Of a stretch of 64,000 nt of DNA, positions 45,208 through 56,900 are shown in pieces. A program made the translations under genes and the position numbers. The notes under the pieces were generated by a model. The model ran no database searches, was not told the DNA's origin, and saw nothing but the letters and a program-made list of their open reading frames with translations. This stretch comes from Flavobacterium sp. TR2. GTDB lineage: Bacteria; Bacteroidota; Bacteroidia; Flavobacteriales; Flavobacteriaceae. Where the stretch lies: contig NZ_CP104307.1 of NCBI RefSeq assembly GCF_025252405.1, positions 2,294,001 to 2,358,000 on the forward strand, given 5' to 3'. Every line of letters begins with the position of its first letter. Position 1 is the stretch's first letter.

Positions 45208-48200
45208 ATGGATAATACGATGTCAAATAATATTAATTTGGTTTCAAAATATTGGAAGAAAAAGATATTAAACAGAGAGGAAGTTCTTGGGGGGCATCAG
45301 AAACCAAATAGTCTGCCTTGTGTCACTGTTAATGCCAATGAACTAAACTATTTTAACAGTCTTACCAATAAAAACCCAATAGCTCAATATACTGTTATAA
45401 GCGCTATTTATTCTTTTTTGCTAAAGAAACTGATTAATGAATTTGACGGTTTTGTCGTATCAAATTTTGGTGGTAAAAATAATTCCTTGCTATTATCATA
45501 TTCCACAGATTTAAAAACATCTTTTAAGGAATATCTAAACCAGATTAAACTTGAAATTCTAGAGACATTAAATCATTCTGATTACAATACTGATAGTATA
45601 TCTAAAAAAACAGGTATTACTGATTTAAATGTTTTCTCTAATTATAGTATAAATATCAATTCTGAATCTCAGTTATATTGTAATGGTCTTTTGTTTGATA
45701 CAAAAATAAATGAGAGAGGTGATATAGAAATTCGCGCCTCTTATTTGGAAGGTTTTGTAAAAAAAGCAGTAGCAGAACGTTTGGTTCAGTATTTTAAATG
45801 TTTTATAACTAGTTTAGAAAGCAGCATAACATTTAATTTATGGGAATATCCATTGCTTTCTGAAAATGAAAAACACCAATTATTGGTGAATTTTAATGAT
45901 ACCGATACTGCTTACCCGAAAGATAAAACGATAGTAGATTTATTTGAAGAACAAGTTGAAAATACTCCAAATAATATTGCTGTTCAATTTGAAGAAACGA
46001 AATTAACGTATAAGGAAGTAAACGAAAAGGCCAATCAGTTAGCTCATTATATTTCTTCCAAACATTCTATAAATAAAGGCGACATAATTGGTGTGTTTTT
46101 GCCAAAGTCTGATATTGGAATCATTTCAATATTGGCAATACTAAAGTTAGGTGCGGTTTATTTACCGATAGACACAAGTTACCCTCAAGAAAGAATAGAC
46201 TATTTAATACAAGACAGCGGTTTAAAATTATTAATTAGTGACAGTATCAAATTAGATATTGATAATTGTGAGACAATAGTTCTAAAATCAATAAATTTTG
46301 AAGACAATTGCAGCGATAATATTAATGCATCTATTTTATCCAAAGATTTAGCCTATGTAATTTATACATCTGGTTCTACCGGAAAACCTAAAGGGGTGAT
46401 GGTTGAACATAGGAGTAATATAAATATGTCTTTGGATCAGATTAAGTCTTTTGGGATTAATGAAGATGACAAGATTGTATGGTTTGCTTCAGTAGCTTTT
46501 GATGCATCCATATCTGAGATTATGATGAGTTTGTATAGTGGTGCCACATTATGCATTCCGACAGAAGAAATAATAAAAGACAAAGATCGATTTATAAGTT
46601 TTTTAAAAGAGACAAAATCAACGGTAGTTACTTTTCCTCCAAGTTATTTAGGATTACTTTCTGAAAACGATATTTCTGGATTGAGATGTATAATTACTGC
46701 CGGAGAATCTGCTAATTCAACTAAAGCAAAAGCGGTTGTAGAATCAGGAATTGATTATTACAATGCCTATGGACCTACAGAATGTGCTGTTTGTGTGTCG
46801 ATTTATAAGGTAACCAAAGATGATTTTGAAAAGTCAGTGATTCCAATTGGCCGACCAATATCAAATACTCAAGTTTATATATTGGATGAAGCATTAAAGC
46901 CATTGCCGATTGGAGCAACAGGAAAGCTGTATGTTTCGGGTTCTGGTGTGGCTAGAGGTTATTTAAACAAGTCTGAGCTTACAGAAGAAAAATTTATTGC
47001 AAATCCTTTTATAGAAGGGGCACGTATGTATGATACGGGAGATTTAGCGTGTTGGTTACCCGATGGCAATATTGAATTCTTAGGAAGAAAGGACCAGCAG
47101 GTAAAAATCAGAGGATATAGAATTGAGCTGGGAGAAATAGAAAACACAATTTCGCAGTATTCAGAAAATTTAAAACAAGTAGCTGTTGAGGTAAGAGAAA
47201 ACAACCAAGAGAAAGTATTGGCTGCTTATCTGGTATCGACGATAAACATAGATAAATCAGAACTGAGACGCTTCCTGCAAGCGAATTTGCCAGATTATAT
47301 GGTTCCAGGGTTTTATATTGAATTAGAAAAATTGCCAGTAACCCCTAATGGAAAAATAGACAGAAACTCTTTGCCCGATATTTCTGTACAAGATGTTATA
47401 AGAAAAGAGTATGTGGGGCCAAGAAACAGAACGGAAGAAAATTTGGTTCTAATATGGCAGGAAGTATTAGGAATAGAGCCAATAGGAATAACCGATAATT
47501 TCTTTGAGTTAGGAGGACATAGTCTTAGTACAGCTCAAATAATCAACAGTACCCGTAAGCAATTAGGAAAAACGGTATCATTTAAGGCGTTTTTTGCCAA
47601 TCCAACGATAGAAGGCCTGAGTAAGGAGTTACAGGAGAAGGATTTTACAGCAATACCAAAAGCAGCAGAAGCATTGTCTTATCCTTTGACACCTTCGCAA
47701 AGCAGACTTTGGATATTGACCCAATTGGAAGGTGGTTCATTGGCGTATAATATGCCGGCGGCTGTCAAACTAACAGGAGTTGTTGATGGGACTAAATTTG
47801 AAGAATCTTTTAAACGATTGATTGACCGTCATGAAATTTTGAGAACCACCTTCAAAACAAATCTGTCAGGAGATGTTCGACAATTTATAGTACCTGCAGA
47901 GCAAATTAATTTTAAAATAGCAGAGCAGGACTATAGTGCAAAAGAAAATCAAGGAGAAACCATTGCAGCTTATTTGCAAGCAATAAACAGTGAGCCTTTC
48001 GATTTAGAACAGGCACCACTTGTAAGAGCATCTTTAATCAAATTAAAAGAAGACGAATATGTGTTTTTCTTATCCCTTCATCATATTATTGGAGATGGAT
48101 GGTCAGTAGAAGTATTGATGTCTGAGGTTGTGAAAACCTACAATTCGCTCATGCAAGAGACAGAAATTGACTTGCCTGAATTAAAACTTCAGTACAAGGA

Positions 48201-50808
48201 CTATGCAGTGTGGTTCAACAGCGAAATACAGCAGGAGAAGTATCAGGCATCTGAGCATTATTGGCTTAAACAATTTGAGGGAGAGCTGCCAGTATTGGAT
48301 TTGCCAAGTTTTAAAATCCGACCGCTAATTCAGACGTATAATGGAGAGAGCCTTACACACAGATTTTCGAGGGTATTTTTAGAGAAATTAAAGAAATACT
48401 CGAAAGACCAGGGGCTTACCTTGTTTATGAGTTTAATGGCGGGAATAAATGCTTTACTGCATAGATATACAGGTCAGGACGACATTATAATAGGAACGCC
48501 AATAGCCGGAAGAGAACATCCGGATCTGGAGCATCAAATAGGCTTGTATCTCAATACGCTTGCCATACGGACGCGATTGCAAAAAGAAACCAGTTTTTCT
48601 GATCTGGCAGCATCCCAAAAGGAGACTTTATTGGGAGCTTATGAATATCAAAGTTATCCTTTTGATGTATTGGCGGGCAAATTGAATTTAAAAAGAGACA
48701 CGAGCCGTAACGCTTTGTTTGATGTTCTGGTGGTTTTGCAAAATCAGAGACAATTGAACAATCTTAATAATGTAGAACTGGCAAATTTTCAGGTAAGTGA
48801 TTATGAGTTTTCCAGAAAAACATCCCAATTTGATGTAAGTTTCACCTTTACAGAAACAGAAGGGTTAGACTTGACTATTGAATACAATACCGACATCTAT
48901 GATGCGTATTTGATTGAAAGAATGTTTCCTCATTTTGAGAATCTCGTTACGGCAGCTCTGGAACAGCCAGAAATACCTATTCAGGAGATACAATACCTCA
49001 CTAAAGAAGAAGAGCAGCAGCTATTGGTTGGGTTTAATGATACAGCGATAGCTTATTCAAAAGATAAAACAATAATAGACTTATTTGAAGAACAGGTTGC
49101 CAGCACGCCAAATAATATTGCTGTTGTATTTGAAGATATACAGCTAACATATCAGGAGCTAAATGAAAAGGCAAACCAATTGTCTTTTTACTTAAGAGAA
49201 CATTACGCTGTTGAACCCGATGATTTGATCGGTATAAAGCTCAATAGAAGCGAGAAGATGGTCATCACTGTTCTGGGAATATTAAAATCGGGGGCGGCTT
49301 ATGTGCCAATAGATGTTAATTATCCTCAGGAGAGAATCGCTTATATTGAGAAGGACAGCAATAGCAAGATTGTTATTGATGAAAAAGCTTTAGGTGTATT
49401 TACAGAAATGCAGCAGAAATATTCGAAAGAGAATCCAAGCAAAATAAACAAACCGCAGGATTTAGCATATGTAATTTATACATCTGGGACTACCGGGAAT
49501 CCAAAAGGAGTTATGATAGAGCATGGTAATGCAGTGGCACTGATCAATTGGTCAAAATTGGAATTTGATCAGTCAAAATTTGAAATCATGTACGCGGCAA
49601 CATCCTATTGTTTTGATTTATCAGTGTATGAGATGTTTTACACCTTAGCAATAGGGAAAAAGATCAGGGTTTTAAATAATGCTTTGGAAATAAAAAATCA
49701 TATAAATGAGGAAAGCAGAGTGGCCTTAAATACGGTGCCTTCTGTTGTTAGAAACTTATTGGAAGACAACATAGATTTAAAGAATGCAACTTTTATCAAT
49801 ATGGCAGGAGAAATTGTACCTCCTGATATTGTGGAAAAACTTCAGACAGAAAAAATAGAGGTCAGAAACTTATACGGACCATCAGAGGATACAACTTACA
49901 GTACAAGTTATAAAGCACTCAATCAAACCTATATCAATTTTCCAATTGGTAAACCAATATCCAATACACAGGTTTATATTCTAGATCCTGATTTTCATTT
50001 AGTTCCCGTTGGAGCAGTAGGAAAACTGTATCTCTCGGGGGCAGGAGTAGCAAGAGGATATTTTGGCAAACCAGAACTTACAAAAGAGAAGTTTATCTCG
50101 AATCCTTTTATAGCGGGAGAACGAATGTATGATACGGGAGATTTGGGCAGGTGGCTGCCAGACGGTAATATTGAATTTTTGGGAAGAAAGGATCAGCAGG
50201 TTAAGATACGAGGGTACAGAATCGAACTTGGTGAGATAGAGAATGCGATATTACTGTATTCAGAGAATTTGAAGCAAGTAATTGTTGAGTCAAAAGAAGT
50301 AAATCAGGAGAAAGTATTAATTGCCTATTTAGTATCGAATGCAGACCTAGATAAGGCAGACCTAAAGAAATTTTTGCAAGAAAAGCTGCCAGATTATATG
50401 GTTCCAAGCTTTTATGTTCAATTGGAAAAATTACCGTTGTCTCCAAATGGAAAGGTGGATAGAAAGGTTTTGCCTGGCATATCTGGAGATGATATTATGA
50501 GAAAAGAGTATACAGCTCCAAGAAATGAGGTTGAGAACAAGCTGGTTTTAATATGGCAGGAAGTTTTAGGAATTCAGAAAATAGGGGTTACAGACAGTTT
50601 ATTTGAATTAGGAGGAAACAGTTTAAGTGCGACAAGATTAATTAGTCTTATACATAAAGAATTTGAAGTAAAAATTTCTATTAATGATTTATTCAAAAAT
50701 AGAACATTAGAAGATCAAGCTGTTTTTATTGAAAATATTCATGCAGCGTTTGGTGTTGATGCGGATCAAGATAAAAGCAATGTTGAAATTGAAAAGTTTT
50801 ATATATGA
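45208..50808 (+). CDS. NRPS 1: half-C / A1-T / C-A2-T (predicted Tyr or Phe, then Ala)
   Basis: I place the start at ATG 45208 (MDNTMSNNINLVSKYW); ATG 45220 is also possible, and a frame from TTG 45178 is less likely. Residues 1-~215 are only the C-terminal lobe of a condensation domain, without HHxxxDG. Then A1 (~265-700; YTSGSTGKPKG ~383; hand-read code DASTIAAVCK, aromatic), T (LGGHS ~767), C (~825-1270; HHIIGDGWS ~957), A2 (~1310-1740; YTSGTTGNPKG; code DLYNNALTYK, alanine-like) and T (LGGNS ~1799). The acidic tail (NVEIEKFYI) suits the docking domain of NRPS 2. As the first module lacks an active C domain, this is the initiating subunit. No epimerisation or methylation domain is seen. 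Confidence 0.9.
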   Translation: MDNTMSNNINLVSKYWKKKILNREEVLGGHQKPNSLPCVTVNANELNYFNSLTNKNPIAQYTVISAIYSFLLKKLINEFDGFVVSNFGGKNNSLLLSYSTDLKTSFKEYLNQIKLEILETLNHSDYNTDSISKKTGITDLNVFSNYSININSESQLYCNGLLFDTKINERGDIEIRASYLEGFVKKAVAERLVQYFKCFITSLESSITFNLWEYPLLSENEKHQLLVNFNDTDTAYPKDKTIVDLFEEQVENTPNNIAVQFEETKLTYKEVNEKANQLAHYISSKHSINKGDIIGVFLPKSDIGIISILAILKLGAVYLPIDTSYPQERIDYLIQDSGLKLLISDSIKLDIDNCETIVLKSINFEDNCSDNINASILSKDLAYVIYTSGSTGKPKGVMVEHRSNINMSLDQIKSFGINEDDKIVWFASVAFDASISEIMMSLYSGATLCIPTEEIIKDKDRFISFLKETKSTVVTFPPSYLGLLSENDISGLRCIITAGESANSTKAKAVVESGIDYYNAYGPTECAVCVSIYKVTKDDFEKSVIPIGRPISNTQVYILDEALKPLPIGATGKLYVSGSGVARGYLNKSELTEEKFIANPFIEGARMYDTGDLACWLPDGNIEFLGRKDQQVKIRGYRIELGEIENTISQYSENLKQVAVEVRENNQEKVLAAYLVSTINIDKSELRRFLQANLPDYMVPGFYIELEKLPVTPNGKIDRNSLPDISVQDVIRKEYVGPRNRTEENLVLIWQEVLGIEPIGITDNFFELGGHSLSTAQIINSTRKQLGKTVSFKAFFANPTIEGLSKELQEKDFTAIPKAAEALSYPLTPSQSRLWILTQLEGGSLAYNMPAAVKLTGVVDGTKFEESFKRLIDRHEILRTTFKTNLSGDVRQFIVPAEQINFKIAEQDYSAKENQGETIAAYLQAINSEPFDLEQAPLVRASLIKLKEDEYVFFLSLHHIIGDGWSVEVLMSEVVKTYNSLMQETEIDLPELKLQYKDYAVWFNSEIQQEKYQASEHYWLKQFEGELPVLDLPSFKIRPLIQTYNGESLTHRFSRVFLEKLKKYSKDQGLTLFMSLMAGINALLHRYTGQDDIIIGTPIAGREHPDLEHQIGLYLNTLAIRTRLQKETSFSDLAASQKETLLGAYEYQSYPFDVLAGKLNLKRDTSRNALFDVLVVLQNQRQLNNLNNVELANFQVSDYEFSRKTSQFDVSFTFTETEGLDLTIEYNTDIYDAYLIERMFPHFENLVTAALEQPEIPIQEIQYLTKEEEQQLLVGFNDTAIAYSKDKTIIDLFEEQVASTPNNIAVVFEDIQLTYQELNEKANQLSFYLREHYAVEPDDLIGIKLNRSEKMVITVLGILKSGAAYVPIDVNYPQERIAYIEKDSNSKIVIDEKALGVFTEMQQKYSKENPSKINKPQDLAYVIYTSGTTGNPKGVMIEHGNAVALINWSKLEFDQSKFEIMYAATSYCFDLSVYEMFYTLAIGKKIRVLNNALEIKNHINEESRVALNTVPSVVRNLLEDNIDLKNATFINMAGEIVPPDIVEKLQTEKIEVRNLYGPSEDTTYSTSYKALNQTYINFPIGKPISNTQVYILDPDFHLVPVGAVGKLYLSGAGVARGYFGKPELTKEKFISNPFIAGERMYDTGDLGRWLPDGNIEFLGRKDQQVKIRGYRIELGEIENAILLYSENLKQVIVESKEVNQEKVLIAYLVSNADLDKADLKKFLQEKLPDYMVPSFYVQLEKLPLSPNGKVDRKVLPGISGDDIMRKEYTAPRNEVENKLVLIWQEVLGIQKIGVTDSLFELGGNSLSATRLISLIHKEFEVKISINDLFKNRTLEDQAVFIENIHAAFGVDADQDKSNVEIEKFYI

Positions 50809-50965
50809 TTTTTTATTGATGTAGTTTATTGTAAATCAGACAATTGCTTTGTTGGTGAAGTATTTGGTTTGGGAATAAAAAAATTAGAACTAAGCAAAGA
50901 GAAAAGGGTAATGAAGTGGAAATAATTAGAATAGGGAATTAATAAATTTTGAGACGAAAAGAGAA

Positions 50966-53900
50966 ATGAAAACATTACTTAAAAAATTAAATGAGTTTAA
51001 TATAAAAATTGATTTACTTGATGATAATCTTGATATTCAAGCTCCTAAAGGAGTTATGACTCAGGATATATTAAACGAAATTAAGTTAAATAAAAAGGAG
51101 TTAATAGAATTTATTACTTTATACAAAGCAAAAAAAGACAGACCTATATTTATCCCTAAAGTTTCTGAACAATCTAGTTATGCTTTATCTTCTTCCCAGC
51201 GCAGGTTATGGCTGTTAAGCCAATTTGAAGGAGGAAATTTAGCTTATAATATGCCGAATGTTTTTGAGTTGGAAGGCAAATTATCCATCCCTTCTTTTCA
51301 AAGTGCTTTTTTGTCGCTTATAGAACGCCATGAATCATTAAGAACCCTGTTCAAAGAAAATGAATCAGGGGAGGTTAGGCAAGTGATACTGAATTTGGAA
51401 GATATTCAGTTCCAATTGCAATATGAAGATTTAAGCAAAGAAGCCAATTCGGAAGGAAAAATAAAATCTATTATTGAAGAAGAAGCTGCGTATGTTTTTG
51501 ACTTATCAGCCGATTCCTTACTTCGAGCCAAATTAGTGCGTACCTCACAAGATGTCTATGTATTTATTTGCGTTATGCATCATATTATAAGTGATGGATG
51601 GTCATCAGAAATTATGACCAATGAATTATTTGAATTGTATGATGCCCATATAAAAGGAAATCCTAATCCACTGCCAGAACTAAAAATACAGTATAAGGAT
51701 TATTCTGCATGGCAGCAGGAACAATTGAAGAATGATGCTATGGAAGCCCATAAATCCTATTGGCTGCAACAATTTAATGGAGAACTTACGGTATTAGACT
51801 TACCTTCTTATCAAACAAGACCATTAATTAAAACCTACAATGGCAACGCTGTAAAAAAACTTTACAAAGAGAGTCTTTTAAATGATTTCAATGAATTATG
51901 CCAATCACAAGGGAGCACCTTGTTTATGGGATTACTAACGGCTGTAAAAGTATTATTGTTTAGATATAGCAATCACAGAGATATAGTTGTAGGAAGTCCT
52001 GTTGCAGGAAGGGAACATATAGATTTACAAAATCAAATTGGTTTTTATGTAAATACTTTGGCATTAAGAACAGAGGTTGAAGCAAATGACAGTTTTAAAG
52101 AGTTGTTGGCAAAAGTAAAAGAGGTTACCCTAGGAGCATACGAACATCAAATTTTTCCATTTGATGAGCTGGTGGAGTATTTGCCTCTTGATCGAGATAC
52201 AAGCCGTAATCCATTGTTTGATATTTTACTTACAGTTCAGAATGATGATTTATTTAAAGTAAGCAGCCAAAAAGAAAGAGAAGTTAAAATTAAAGGATAT
52301 CAATCTGAAGAAAAAGTTCTAAGCAAGTTTGATTTAGAATTTGCTTTTAAAGAAACAGCTCAAGGGCTGGTTTTAACACTGATATACAACACTGATATTT
52401 ATTCAAAATATTTTGCGGAAAATATAGTAAGCCATTTTGAAGTCTTATTGAATAGCATTATTGCAAAATCTGAAATTTCCGTTGGTTCATTAGATTATCT
52501 GACAGAATCTGAAAAAGATCAGGTGTTGTCAGGTTTTAATAACACAGAAGCAGTTTATCCTAAAGATAAAACAATAATCGATTTATTTGAAGAGCAGGTG
52601 CAGAAAACACCAAATAATATTGCAGTTGTGTTTGAAGAAACTGAATTAACTTATCAAGAACTCGACGAAAAAACGAATCAATTTGCATCTTATTTAAGAA
52701 AAAACTACGCGATTCAATCCGATGATTTAATAGGTATAAAGCTAGAGAGAAACGAAAAATTTATCATTGCAATTTTAGGTGCGCTAAAGGCTGGTGCGGC
52801 TTATGTTCCTATAGATATCAATTATCCGAAAGAGAGGATAGCCTATATGGAAAAAGACAGTAATTGTAAAGTTGTTATTGACCAGGAGGAATTGGAAAGA
52901 TTTGATGCAGTCAAGGAAAAATATTCTCATAAGAAAGAAGATGTAATTATTAAAAACAATGACCTAGTTTATGTTATTTATACTTCTGGATCTACGGGAA
53001 CTCCAAAGGGGATTATGATGGAACATATCAGTATGTTCAATCTAATCGTTTTTCACAACAAGCAATTTCAGGACAGTGAGGTTTCTAAAGTATTACAGTT
53101 TACAAGCATAAGTTTTGATGTCTCCTTTCAGGAAATATTTACAACATTAACAAGAGGAGCAACCTTATATCCAGTTACAGAAATAGTTAAAACAGATTCA
53201 AACGAGCTATCTGCATTTATAAAAAACAATGCTATTGATACGGTTTTTTTACCAACGTCATATTTTAAGATATTAATTGAGGTTAAGCCCTTCTATGACT
53301 TATTAAAGTTCAATGTAATAAAAAATATTATAGTTGCTGGAGAACAGCTAATTTTAAGTAATGAGGCGATAGACAGAATTAGTGAATCAGATACAAAACT
53401 CCATAATCATTATGGTCCAGCTGAAACCCATGTTGTAACAACAATTACAATAGAAGACAATTACATTACATATAATCCGCCCATTGGCTGCCCAATCTCA
53501 AACACCCAGATTTATATACTAGATGAAAATTTGCAATCAGTGGCAATAGGAGTAACGGGTAAAATTTACATATCGGGTACTGGAGTTTCAAGGGGATATT
53601 TAAATAAACCAGAACTAACAAAAGAGAAGTTTATTGCAAATCCTTTCAAAGCAGGAGAGCGAATGTATGATACGGGAGATTTGGGCTGCTGGTTATCTGA
53701 TGGGAATATTGAATTTTTAGGAAGAAAAGATCATCAGGTAAAAATTAGAGGCTACAGAATTGAGCTTGGAGAAATAGAAAATGTTATTTTACAGTATTCA
53801 GAGGATTTAAATCAAGTAATTGTAGAGGCCAAGGAAATAAACGGAGAGAAAGTATTAGTTGCTTATTTAGTCTCTGCTGCAGACATTGATAAATCGGAAT

Positions 53901-56900
53901 TGAGAAGTTTTCTGCAGGAAAAATTACCAGATTATATGGTTCCAAGTTTTTATCCAAAATTGGATAAAATGCCCTTAACCACAAATGGGAAGATAGATAG
54001 GAAAGCATTGCCAAGCATTTCGGGCGAAGATATTGTAAGAAAAGAATATGTAGCTCCAAGAAATTGGCTTGAAAAAAGACTGGCAGAGATTTGGCAGGAA
54101 GTTTTAGGAATCCAAAAGATAGGAGTTACAGATAATTTCTTTGAATCTGGAGGACATAGTATCAAAGCGACTCATTTGGTGTCTATGATTCATAAAGAAC
54201 TAGGAGTTAAAATTCGAATTAGCAATGTCTTTGAAGCAAGAACAATTGTTGAACTCTCAAAAACGATTGAGGCTTTAAACGAAACCAAATTTACTGAAAT
54301 TGAGCCTCTGCCTAAGCAGGAAAGTTACCTGACATCTTCTTCTCAAAGAAGATTATGGGCTGTAAGCCAATTTGAAGGCGCTGTAAAAGCTTACAATATT
54401 TCTGGTATCTATACTCTTACGGGAAATCTTGATAGAGAGGCTTTAATGTCTGCATTTAAAACGCTTATCGAGCGTCATGAAAGCCTGCGAACAGTATTTA
54501 AAGCAGGAGAAGAAGGAGAGCCAAGACAATATATATTATCAGGTGCTGATTACATTTTTAATATTGATTACCATGACTTTAGAAGGCTTGAAGACAAAGA
54601 GAATGAATTAAAAAATAAAGTATCGACATTATTAGAAACTCAATTTAATTTAGCCGAAGGGCTATTATTAAAAGTAGACATAATTCAGCTTGAAGATGAA
54701 AAATGGGTTTGCAGCTGCATATTACATCATCTAATAAGCGATGGTTTATCTATGGAAATTCTTATAAAAGAGCTATTCTTATTTTACAACATATATGTAA
54801 ATGGAGATTCCAAGATGCCAAATCCATTGAGAGTTCATTACAAAGATTATGTTGCTTGGCAAAACAAACAATTAGACGACCAAGTATTAAGAGGGCATGG
54901 AGATTATTGGATTGAACAATTTCAAGGAGATATTCCTGTACTTAACTTATTAGGAGATAAAGCGCGTCCAAATATTAAAACTTACAATGGGGCTATAAAA
55001 GAAAAAACAATAAATGCCTCAAGTTTAAGCACTTTAAAAAAACTTTTTCAAGAAGAAGAAGTTACGCTATTCATGGGATTGCAGGCCATTGTGAATACTT
55101 TGCTCTATAAATATACAAATGATCAAGACATTATAATAGGAAGTCAAATGTCTGGCAGAGTGCACACTGATTTAGAGAACCAAATAGGTCTTTACATCAA
55201 TGTTCTGCCTTTAAGAACTCGATTTAAAGGAGTAGACCGCTTTAGAGAATTATTGCAAAATGTAAAAAAAGGAACGTTAGAAGCTTTTGAGCATCAGCTC
55301 TATCCTTTTGATTTGCTAATAGATAATTTAAAATTAAAGCATGACGTCAGCCGTAATCCTTTATTTGATGTAACAGTTGTTTTACAGAATGCAGACTTGG
55401 ACGAAAAAGTCACATTAGAAAAAATGGGAGATTTAGACATTCAAGTTTACAAAGAATGCGAATTGAATGTAAGCAGGTTTGACCTTAGTTTTAACTTCAT
55501 TGAAACCCAAGGAGAGCTTTTAACTACTATTGTGTTTAATACAGACATTTTCAATGAGCTTACTATTAATCAATTATTGCAGCATTTTGAAAAAATAGTA
55601 GATGTTATTAGTGAAAAACCTGAATCTACTCTAGATGAAATCAATATTTTAAGCCAAAAAGAGACAGAAAAAATTCTTGTAGATTTTAATGATACTGCTG
55701 TAGAGTTTCCAAATGATAAGAATATAATAGAATTATTTAAAGATCAAGTAAAGCAGCATCCGCATAAAAAAGCACTTGTGTTTAATGGTGAAGTGTTGAC
55801 TTATAGTGAATTAGATTATAAATCAGATCAGGTAGCAGTCTTTTTAAAGCAAAATTTCGATCTAAAAAAAGAGGATCTTATTGGTATTGCTTTAGACAGG
55901 TCACACCTGTATATTGTTGCGGTTTTAGGAATACTAAAATCTGGAGCAGCTTATGTTCCTATAGATCCTGACTATCCTAGAGCACGTCAAGAATATATCA
56001 TTTCAGATACAGCAATAAAAATACTAATTACCCAAACAGAATATCTTTTCAATTACGATTTCTATCAAGGAGGTTTTTTTGCAATTGATGTACAATTGAA
56101 TGACATCCATGTTCCAGATAATCAAATCACTGCAAACTCAGCAGCTAACGACTTGGCATATGTAATGTATACCTCTGGATCTACCGGAACACCTAAAGGG
56201 GTTATGGTAGAACAAAAAAGTATTGTCAGATTAATAAAGTCTATGAATTATGTAAATATAGATGCTGAAGATAACATCTTAAGTTTATCGAATTTTGCTT
56301 TTGACGGCTCTGTTTTTGACATTTTTGGATCTCTATTAAATGGTGCTACGCTTTATATTCCTCTTAAAGAATGTTTTCTCGATTATGAAGTTTTGGGAGA
56401 AACAATTAATCACAATAAAATATCTACATTCTTTTTAACTACAGCACTGTTTAATTCTTTAGTTGATATTAATTTCTCCAGATTTGACAGCTTAAAATAT
56501 GTATTGTTTGGAGGAGAAAGAGTTTCAGTATCCCATGTAAAACAATTTAAAGAACGCTATAATCAAGTCAATTTAGTCCATGTTTACGGGCCAACAGAAA
56601 ACACGACATTTTCTTCATTTTACAATGTGGAACATATTGGCGATAATGTTAACACGATACCTATAGGAAAAGGAATCTCAAATTCAGAATGTTACATACT
56701 AAATCAAGAAGATTATAAAAAAACAATTCCGCCAATAGGCGTTGTTGGCGAAATATATGTAGGAGGAGCAGGATTGTCAAGAGGGTATTTGAATAATCCT
56801 GAAATGACTGCCGAAAAATTTGTACTTCATCCTTATAAACCGAATACGACCATTTATAAAACAGGAGATTTAGGAAGATGGCTTCCAGATGGAAGCATTG

